Shown here in pieces: positions 8,335 to 13,712 of a DNA stretch of 20,231 nucleotides (the stretch's first letter is position 1; each line of letters starts with the position of its first letter). The stretch is from a virus. Location of the stretch: positions 1 through 20,231 of IMG/VR virus record IMGVR_UViG_3300017731_000087, one strand, 5' to 3'. A program made the translations under genes and the position numbers. The notes below the pieces were generated by a model. The model had not been told where the DNA came from, ran no database searches, and saw only the letters and a program-made list of their open reading frames with translations.

Positions 8335-8779
8335 CTGATACATCCTCTTCTTCTTCTTCAAAGTCTTCAGGCCAAGTAGACATAAACAGTTCATACATTT
8401 TTTCTTTGCCTATAATTTTCATGGCGGCACATATCTTTCCCTCAAGACCTGCTACGTCCTGTGGTCCATCGTCTTCTGCATTGTTGCCACGTACACGAGA
8501 TAATAACTCAAGAGCCTTGAGTGCAGTTTGACCATTGCCATTTGCTTTGGCTTGCTCGTACTGTTTCTCAAGCTCTGAGACAACATCTACATCTGTGCTG
8601 TATTCGTCTTCAAGTTCTTCAAGCCTGCGCTGGATGGCAGGTTCTTGTAGCAATCTGTATCCCTGATTGTGTGCAGACTTTTCACTATAGCCAGCAGAGA
8701 TAGCAGACTGAGTAGCATTCTTGTTGATAAGATATGCTTGACAAAACTTTTCTTGACGCTCTTTAAGCTGCCCTGTCAT
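8327..8779 (-). CDS. Terminase small subunit (Terminase_2-like)
   Basis: This is probably the DNA-recognition subunit of the packaging motor. The 150-residue protein has the N-terminal helix-turn-helix pattern of the family: LKERQEKFCQAYL, then NATQSAISAGYSEKSA, then a RLLQEPAIQRRLEEL block (residues about 5-62). A coiled-coil or oligomerisation segment follows (about 65-105) and the tail is extremely acidic (FEEEEEDVSDE). The chosen ATG at 8779 has GAGG about 10 bases upstream; the longer frame to 8860 would add 27 unlikely residues. The start overlaps the previous stop by 17 bases, so it is co-translated with the sugar-modification genes. A large terminase subunit is not in this window. The position inside a glycan cassette is unusual, and an alternative role as another phage DNA-binding protein is possible. 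Confidence 0.8.
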   Translation of the reverse strand: MTGQLKERQEKFCQAYLINKNATQSAISAGYSEKSAHNQGYRLLQEPAIQRRLEELEDEYSTDVDVVSELEKQYEQAKANGNGQTALKALELLSRVRGNNAEDDGPQDVAGLEGKICAAMKIIGKEKMYELFMSTWPEDFEEEEEDVSDE

Positions 8780-11045
8780 CCATAAATTCCTCAAAAGTTT
8801 GAAACTCTTGATTGTAATACGACTGCTCAAAGACTTGATAAGCAAGAGTATTATTACCATAGAAGTCTATGTTTAGTGCTAGGTCTTTTCTTTCAAGCAT
8901 CTTCTCAAGGTCTTGGGCAAGGGCTAGTAACTCGCCTGTTGTCCAGAACTTAAACCCACCAGTTTCTACATGCAAGTATTTTGGTTGTCCTGCTTCGTCT
9001 TTTGCTTCTTTATCTACAGCATCTTCTGGTACGCTACAATCAAATCCAAACAGGTGTAGGTTGCGATAGCCTAATGTTTCAAGCAGACCGATGGCTCGTG
9101 TGGCAGAGGCAGTACCGCCAGAGATAAATACTGTGCCTGTAGGAATAGGAAGCTTGGTATTGATTACAAACTTATCTTCCCTGTCTGCGTCACGTACAGC
9201 ATCTGTAAAGGCATGAAAGCCTTTTACATTATCTGTCTTAGACATAATGTAGTCTACTGCAGAGATGTCTGTCATGCTGGCAATTACAAATAGTGTGCTT
9301 GGGTCAACCTCTTTAAATAGGTCTTTGCGTTTTACTCCGTGCGTGCTTACACCGTCTACAGGCCGTGGGTCTAGAATGACACAGGCTGTAGGTTTAATAC
9401 CTGCTTTAAGAAGACGGGGATATGAATGCTTGACACACCATACTTCGGCATCATATTTCTTTTGAACTTTCTTAATTTCTTTCATGTTAAGTTGACCGCC
9501 TGATACAATGATGGCGTGCTTGTTATTTGTTTTGTATTGCTTGACCCAATCAAAGTCATTAATCTTTTCTACGTTGTAGATAATGTTGTTATGGATGTCG
9601 TCCTGTGGCATTGAGTCTTTTGGTTTTACAATGATGGGAATACGCATGAACTCTTGTGGTAAATCTTTCTCTTTGGGAGAGATAACTACGCCAAGATGAA
9701 CCTTGCCGCCAAAGGCAGTTGGGTCATCTGATGGAAGAATATATTTATTAGTGTCCTTAATTTTTTCAAAGGTTCGTATGATTCCGTTGTAGTCAGGGTT
9801 GTCCAAAAACTCTTTGTCTTCATGTGAATAGTAGTCATCGAATACAATAACGGGTACGTCTTTCAAGAAAGTGTAATCGCTTTTAACTGTATCATATGAA
9901 TGACCGCCATCAATATAAGCAAGGTCTACGTCATCGAATCTCTTAGATTTCATGGTGTCCTTGGTGTCACCGCAATTTAGATTGTAGGTAAACTTCTTAT
10001 TGTTCTTTGCCATCTTGACAGCAAACTCTGCAAGTCTACGGGACACAGCCTCAGTAGGATTGTGCGCCTTGATGTTTAGTTCTACCTTATCTGTCTCCTC
10101 TGTGGCCTCTTCAAATAAATCAAAGCCACGATAGTGTACTGTATCTACATTTTCAAAAGCAGCAAGTGCCATCTCAATGGCTCGACCACCATTCCATGTG
10201 CCTGTCTCTACAATAGTAAAGGTGTTACGGTCTTCAGAGTAGAAGCGAACCAAATCTGCAAGCTGTTTGTAACGCTTTGGACCTACAATATCAGGAGATA
10301 CTTCCTGTTTCTTTTGCCACTTACGACTACCTTTGTTATGTATAAAGTGTTCATTTAACATACAGTTTTCAAACATCTCTAGGCCACGCACTCCCTCTGA
10401 CAAGTTGCGTATCTTTGAACCATGTGCTTCATATATCTTGAGCAGGCGGGTGTACACAAATGAATCAGTCCACTCACGATAGCTGAATACTTCGTTAGTG
10501 TCATATGCGCCACGTATATCTACGATGTGAGAGCAGGCGTTATGATATGCCATGTTCCATGCAGTAAATCCTGTTTCGCTGTAGTCAATGTCAATGCGAC
10601 CAAGGTGAACCATGTCTACCTCGTCAAGCATAATCTTAGCTGCGTCCTCTGCGGTAAATCTTTTCTTTGTAACAGTGTCGGCATCAAGCCATGCCAACCA
10701 TCCCTTGTATTCTTCTTCAATTAACTCAAAGGCAAGGTCTGAGTAGGCATATACTTTATTACAAAAACGTACTGCGTCCAGCCTGTAATTGTATGGTGCT
10801 TCCGCAAAGCGTCCGTTTTTATCTGCATTACGCTTAATAAAATCGTTGCGTGCTTCTACATCTTCTATGTGACGGTAGGTAATGAAGCTTGCCTGCGGCA
10901 GTCCGTCTGTTTCTTTTTTGTAACCCTCAAGGTACACGTATAGTTTAAAGTCGGTCGGTTTCCATTTGCTTATGACAGACTCCAGCATAGGCAGTCCATA
11001 TTCTTCTTCGTGTTTTTTAGGAAAGCTTGTTACAAAAGTATACAT
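8763..11045 (-). CDS. Three-domain glycosyltransferase - methyltransferase - DUF115 (MptE/Maf-like) fusion
   Basis: This 760-residue protein joins three recognisable parts. Residues about 1-240 look like a nucleotide-sugar glycosyltransferase: it opens MYTFVTSFPKKHEEEYG and carries the metal-binding D121-A-D123 in WLAWLDADT. Residues about 275-455 look like a class I S-adenosylmethionine methyltransferase of the Methyltransf_24 kind: IVETGTWNGG (278-287) is the cofactor loop, and YIDGGHSYD (377-385) and VFDDYY (401-406) are the typical later motifs. Residues about 505-735 match the DUF115 fold shared by archaeal MptE and the flagellin-modifying Maf proteins: AIIVSGGQLN (511-520), VILDPRP (556-562), ISGGTASATRAIGLL (641-655) and LHLFGFDCS (663-671). 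The natural guess is synthesis and transfer of a methylated sugar onto protein or lipopolysaccharide. The gene follows its upstream neighbour after a 2-base gap. Domain identity is well supported; substrate is unknown. Confidence 0.85.
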   Translation of the reverse strand: MYTFVTSFPKKHEEEYGLPMLESVISKWKPTDFKLYVYLEGYKKETDGLPQASFITYRHIEDVEARNDFIKRNADKNGRFAEAPYNYRLDAVRFCNKVYAYSDLAFELIEEEYKGWLAWLDADTVTKKRFTAEDAAKIMLDEVDMVHLGRIDIDYSETGFTAWNMAYHNACSHIVDIRGAYDTNEVFSYREWTDSFVYTRLLKIYEAHGSKIRNLSEGVRGLEMFENCMLNEHFIHNKGSRKWQKKQEVSPDIVGPKRYKQLADLVRFYSEDRNTFTIVETGTWNGGRAIEMALAAFENVDTVHYRGFDLFEEATEETDKVELNIKAHNPTEAVSRRLAEFAVKMAKNNKKFTYNLNCGDTKDTMKSKRFDDVDLAYIDGGHSYDTVKSDYTFLKDVPVIVFDDYYSHEDKEFLDNPDYNGIIRTFEKIKDTNKYILPSDDPTAFGGKVHLGVVISPKEKDLPQEFMRIPIIVKPKDSMPQDDIHNNIIYNVEKINDFDWVKQYKTNNKHAIIVSGGQLNMKEIKKVQKKYDAEVWCVKHSYPRLLKAGIKPTACVILDPRPVDGVSTHGVKRKDLFKEVDPSTLFVIASMTDISAVDYIMSKTDNVKGFHAFTDAVRDADREDKFVINTKLPIPTGTVFISGGTASATRAIGLLETLGYRNLHLFGFDCSVPEDAVDKEAKDEAGQPKYLHVETGGFKFWTTGELLALAQDLEKMLERKDLALNIDFYGNNTLAYQVFEQSYYNQEFQTFEEFMDDRAA

Positions 11046-11047
11046 AA

Positions 11048-11722
11048 TTATTCCTCTGAGTATAGGTTGTTAAATATTTGGTTAGTATCAAGAGTATAAT
11101 CTAGGTCGCTCTTGCTGTAATGTATTTGTGCTGATGGCTTGAAGTCTGGCGCACCCTCACCTGTAACAAACCAGGCTGGATGCGTGACCCTAACCCTGTT
11201 GTTAGGTAGGGCAACAATGTTTCCTGTCCACTCACCTGCGTCCAGCAGGCAAAGCACGTGGCTTTGTTTGTGTTGTGCAGAGTCATCAGCTATCTCGCTA
11301 TCTGTGTAGTCCACAGTGAATAGATACTTGGCGGGGTACATCTCCCCATCAATCTTTACAAGCCAAGGACAGGGGGTTGCTCTGTCGATTGTATACACAG
11401 AGTGTGTTCGTGATGCACAATCCCACGGCTGTGCTTGGTGCGTTGCCATTTGTTGAGGCCAATCTTCTACAGGGATGTCTCCCATCAAGCCTGTGATAGG
11501 CATCCTTGCCCACATTGCACCGCCATGCACCGTATCTTCTTCTTCGCCTTCGGCAGATATGCCTGTAAATATAATCTGAAAACTAAGGCATCTGTTGGGC
11601 ATTGTCGTAACACCGACAGCCATGCCATGTAGAAACTCTCCGTGATATGCTTCGTGATTGTGCGTGAAGTCACGGCGTACCCAGCATTTAAAGTGGGGTA
11701 TGTTGCTATGCAAGAACGCCAC
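11048..11722 (-). CDS. Conserved marine-phage-type protein of unknown function, GTG start
   Basis: I do not recognise a domain. The 224-residue protein begins AFLHSNIPHFKCWVRR and is rich in His, Trp and aromatic residues, with several beta-like stretches (LSFQIIFTG, YLFTVDYTD, HVLCLLDAGEWTG). No membrane segment, signal peptide or nucleotide-binding loop is seen. The overall impression is a compact beta-rich domain. The start codon is GTG at 11722, sharing one base with the TAG stop of the glycosyltransferase upstream, with GGAGA 8 bases before it. Tight coupling to two glycosyltransferase genes suggests a role with the glycan product or with the virion part that carries it. This is inference from position only. 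Confidence 0.75.
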   Translation of the reverse strand: MAFLHSNIPHFKCWVRRDFTHNHEAYHGEFLHGMAVGVTTMPNRCLSFQIIFTGISAEGEEEDTVHGGAMWARMPITGLMGDIPVEDWPQQMATHQAQPWDCASRTHSVYTIDRATPCPWLVKIDGEMYPAKYLFTVDYTDSEIADDSAQHKQSHVLCLLDAGEWTGNIVALPNNRVRVTHPAWFVTGEGAPDFKPSAQIHYSKSDLDYTLDTNQIFNNLYSEE

Positions 11723-12486
11723 TACATATTCTCCAGTATAAGCTGAGTAGTTATTTCTTTTTCAGTGGCAAGCCATTCTTCTGTGTACGCTTCGTCAATA
11801 GGTCGCTTCGGTTTCCAGTCTTTAAACCACGGACCACCTGTCGTAAAGTGAGCATTCTTCGCCTCAACATGTTCGCTTGAGTGTCCGTCAAGCCAATTCC
11901 ATTCTTCATGTATGTCTCCAATCTCGTCATCGTCAAGCCACCCAAAAGAGTGCAGCCAAGAACCTGTTTGCAGGTTGACCGCATCAACTGTTAGCTTTTT
12001 GTTGCTTGGGTGGGAGCAGTTGAACAGCATAAAGCTAGACCAGTTTTTTCTACGATAGCGGGTTTGTGCAACTCCGTCCATCTTTGCTCCTTCGGGTGGC
12101 TCATATTTGTGCTTGATACACTGAACAGCAAAGTCTGTTCGCTTACCGTAAACGCCAAAGATACCTTCGATGTCACCACGCACAAACATGTCAGCATCCA
12201 TAAACAATGCCAGACCCTGATACTGGTTCAATGCAGGAACCAAGAAACGGGTAAATGTAAAGTCTGTACTAAATGGTTTGTTGTCGAAGACATCATATCG
12301 TTGTTTCGGGTCGTGTTCAAACACACGTGAAGCCCTGCGGTACAAGCCAATGCGCCGAAGCTCTGGCTCAAGCAGGGGGATGATGTCGTATTTTGTATTG
12401 TATTTACGGATTGAGTGTTCCAGAACTTCGTAAGCTCTGCTGTCACGGTCATCATATCCAATATAAATAACTGGTCTTCTTTTCAT
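11722..12486 (-). CDS. Glycosyltransferase with DxD motif
   Basis: The 254-residue protein is probably a retaining GT8-like or related cytoplasmic sugar transferase. After the start it reads RRPVIYIGYDDRDSRAYEV, a typical beta-strand/loop opening. LALFMDADMFVRGDI (about 92-106) contains the DxD metal site. GGPWF (about 218-222), near the end, is a common acceptor-side motif. I chose ATG 12486, with GGAGC five bases upstream; the frame runs back to 12549, but that extension would read through the leader hairpin and has no ribosome-binding site. It is the first gene after the promoter at 12562-12590 and so heads the glycan cassette. Donor and acceptor cannot be read from sequence. Confidence 0.85.
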   Translation of the reverse strand: MKRRPVIYIGYDDRDSRAYEVLEHSIRKYNTKYDIIPLLEPELRRIGLYRRASRVFEHDPKQRYDVFDNKPFSTDFTFTRFLVPALNQYQGLALFMDADMFVRGDIEGIFGVYGKRTDFAVQCIKHKYEPPEGAKMDGVAQTRYRRKNWSSFMLFNCSHPSNKKLTVDAVNLQTGSWLHSFGWLDDDEIGDIHEEWNWLDGHSSEHVEAKNAHFTTGGPWFKDWKPKRPIDEAYTEEWLATEKEITTQLILENM

Positions 12487-12505
12487 AACTGCTCCAATAT
12501 AAGGT

Positions 12506-12552
12506 GCGGTGGACATGAGAGAGAGAAAGGACTGAAGAACTCTGCCCACCGC
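12506..12552 (-). other. 5' leader hairpin of the glycan cassette
   Basis: GCGGTGG at 12506-12512 is the exact reverse complement of CCACCGC at 12546-12552, giving a seven-base-pair, GC-rich stem that can be extended with four A/T pairs across a small bulge. In the - strand transcript the stem starts within a few bases of the predicted start site (about 12555), encloses a 33-base loop in which AGAG and CTCT can pair, and ends about 19 bases before GTG-free leader sequence containing the GGAGC ribosome-binding site. No U-tract follows, so it does not look like a terminator. A 5' stabilising or regulatory stem-loop is the likely role. Confidence 0.55.
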
Positions 12553-12561
12553 TTATCTTAT

Positions 12562-12590
12562 ATTATATGAAAATTATGCAGCTAAGTCAA
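12562..12590 (-). promoter_or_regulatory. Near-consensus sigma-70 promoter
   Basis: On the - strand TTGACT (12590-12585) is followed by exactly 17 bases and then TATAAT (12567-12562). That is five of six -35 positions and six of six -10 positions at the ideal spacing. It lies inside the last codons of, and just past, the PD-(D/E)XK-type gene that ends at 12574, and points at the glycosyltransferase gene starting at 12486. The predicted transcript would begin near 12555. It would let host RNA polymerase transcribe the glycan cassette separately from the replication genes. The match is seen directly; activity is inferred. Confidence 0.75.
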
Positions 12591-13089
12591 GAACTTTTTT
12601 ATAGTCTTGTAATTCTGTTTGCTGCAGATACCAACAAGCCCTTTTAAACTTGCCGTTATTGTCACCAAAGTTTATATCATTATATAATGTATCTGCCTGT
12701 ATTGCACCACGGCATTCATAATCGCCATTTTTACCTACCATTAACATGAACACATCTATGTTTTTGTTTTTAGAGTTTGACAATAGACAACCTGTTTGCC
12801 ACGGCGTAGTCTTTACATCAATGCGGAGTCCGTTGTATTCTACATCTCCCATCTCTAGGCCAGAGGCAACACCTTTTGTGCCAAGAGTAAACAAGTCTGT
12901 GGGATATACATCAAGAAGTTTACATGCCGCAAGCTCTGATTCTGCACCCATGATGTCGGGTTCTATTCCAGATAGGTTTTGAGCCACAAGTTTTTGGTTT
13001 ATAAGTTTACCTCTGTTTCCATAGTATCTGCTTTTTGCTATAAGAAGAGCAATCTTTTTTTCTAGCTCGTTTAAAATAATCTTTGTCAT
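12574..13089 (-). CDS. Predicted PD-(D/E)XK-superfamily nuclease-like protein
   Basis: The 171-residue protein has a pattern compatible with a PD-(D/E)XK nuclease core: an acidic helix MGAESELAACKLL (E50, E52), then G-D82-V-E-Y-N-G-L and R-I-D91-V-K93-T-T as the D...(D/E)xK pair, and a later FMLMVG strand. The N-terminal 45 residues are Lys/Asn/Gln-rich. I chose ATG 13089, which overlaps nothing essential of the upstream gene; a GTG at 13101 would add four residues. The ribosome-binding site is weak, so translation may depend on coupling to the 66-residue protein gene just upstream. A sampled line has 37% G+C, lower than nrdJ upstream and the cassette downstream. Substrate is unknown; a role in cutting host or competitor DNA is only a guess. 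Confidence 0.65.
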   Translation of the reverse strand: MTKIILNELEKKIALLIAKSRYYGNRGKLINQKLVAQNLSGIEPDIMGAESELAACKLLDVYPTDLFTLGTKGVASGLEMGDVEYNGLRIDVKTTPWQTGCLLSNSKNKNIDVFMLMVGKNGDYECRGAIQADTLYNDINFGDNNGKFKRACWYLQQTELQDYKKVLDLAA

Positions 13090-13090
13090 A

Positions 13091-13291
13091 CTATTCTGCA
13101 CCGTAATACTTATTTATTGTTTGAATCTTTTCATCGGCGGCGGCAATCTTTTCTACCTGTGTTTCAATGGCTTCGACAACATCGGGGTGTTCTCCAATAC
13201 CAACAGATTGGTTTAAGTAAACTTCAACATTGGCTTGTGCTACTGCAATCTCGCCTTCTAGTTTTTTAGTAAGTGCCTCTAATAAATTCAT
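13091..13291 (-). CDS. Small conserved coiled-coil protein, unknown function
   Basis: This 66-residue acidic protein (MNLLEALTKKLEGEIAVAQA...) is predicted to be almost entirely helical, with a central VGIGEHPDVV turn separating two helices. The pattern fits a short helical hairpin or dimerising coiled coil. CGGAG lies about 8 bases before ATG 13291, and the start overlaps the glutaredoxin stop as ATGA, so the two are translationally coupled. It resembles small proteins I have seen in marine phage genomes, none with a known role. Being in the nucleotide-metabolism run suggests an accessory function, but nothing in the sequence proves it. Confidence 0.72.
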   Translation of the reverse strand: MNLLEALTKKLEGEIAVAQANVEVYLNQSVGIGEHPDVVEAIETQVEKIAAADEKIQTINKYYGAE

Positions 13292-13518
13292 AATGTTAAC
13301 TCCGCATTTAGTTCAGAAAATCCCCCAATGTATTTACCATCAATCATAATTTGTGGTACTGTCTTCTTGTCAGGGAAGAGCCTTGAGAACTCTCCCAAGT
13401 CTACATCAACTCCTATCTCGTAATAGGTGTAGGGAAGGTCACGTTGCTCACACAACACCCTCGCTCTGTCGCAAAAGCTACAGTATTTTTGTCCATATAT
13501 CTCAATCTTGTACGCCAT
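13288..13518 (-). CDS. grx: Glutaredoxin
   Basis: This 76-residue thioredoxin-fold protein is a likely dithiol electron donor for the ribonucleotide reductase encoded just upstream. The redox site is C13-S-F-C16 in YGQKYCSFCDRA, a variant of the usual CPYC. The cis-Pro loop is TVPQI (53-57) and the glutathione-binding GGFSEL follows (65-70). A third cysteine, C23, sits on the first helix. ATG 13518 has AGGAG five bases upstream, which decides it over the frame extension to 13539. The length is that of a minimal bacterial or phage glutaredoxin. Its position, separated from nrdJ only by the DUF1289 gene, supports the pairing with the reductase. Confidence 0.93.
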   Translation of the reverse strand: MAYKIEIYGQKYCSFCDRARVLCEQRDLPYTYYEIGVDVDLGEFSRLFPDKKTVPQIMIDGKYIGGFSELNAELTL

Positions 13519-13526
13519 ATTGTCTC

Positions 13527-13712
13527 CTACTTGTGCCACAAGCCTTTCAATCTTTTCTTTGCATTTATGTTGGCCTGCTTTTTGTTTTCATGTGACATGC
13601 TTTGCCAGTTTGTTAGGTCTTCAGTTGTTCTCCCGCAGTGGATGCAGAAGTCGTGAACATTACTTAGCTCACAACTATCTGCACCCGTATCTGCTTTACA
13701 GGGACTGCTCAT
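13527..13712 (-). CDS. DUF1289-like small Cys-rich (predicted metal or Fe-S binding) protein
   Basis: The 61-residue protein carries the DUF1289 signature: M-S-S-P-C near the N-terminus, then C-I-H-C-G-R-T-T-E-D-L-x-x-W followed by M-S-H-E-x-K. Four cysteines, C5, C14, C23 and C26, could bind zinc or an iron-sulfur cluster. In the family as I know it the first two cysteines are about three residues apart; here eight residues lie between them (KADTGADS). The ATG shares its A with the nrdJ stop (TGATG), with no obvious ribosome-binding site of its own, so it is probably translated by coupling. The gene ends 8 bases before the glutaredoxin start. A redox or metal-delivery role for the reductase is plausible inference. 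Confidence 0.8.
   Translation of the reverse strand: MSSPCKADTGADSCELSNVHDFCIHCGRTTEDLTNWQSMSHENKKQANINAKKRLKGLWHK

Noticed and set aside
8341-8362. CTT triplet run resembling a microsatellite
   Set aside because: It is the run of Glu codons in the acidic tail of the terminase subunit.
12487-12549. 21-residue extension of the glycosyltransferase
   Set aside because: It would read through the leader hairpin and lacks a ribosome-binding site, while GGAGC precedes ATG 12486.
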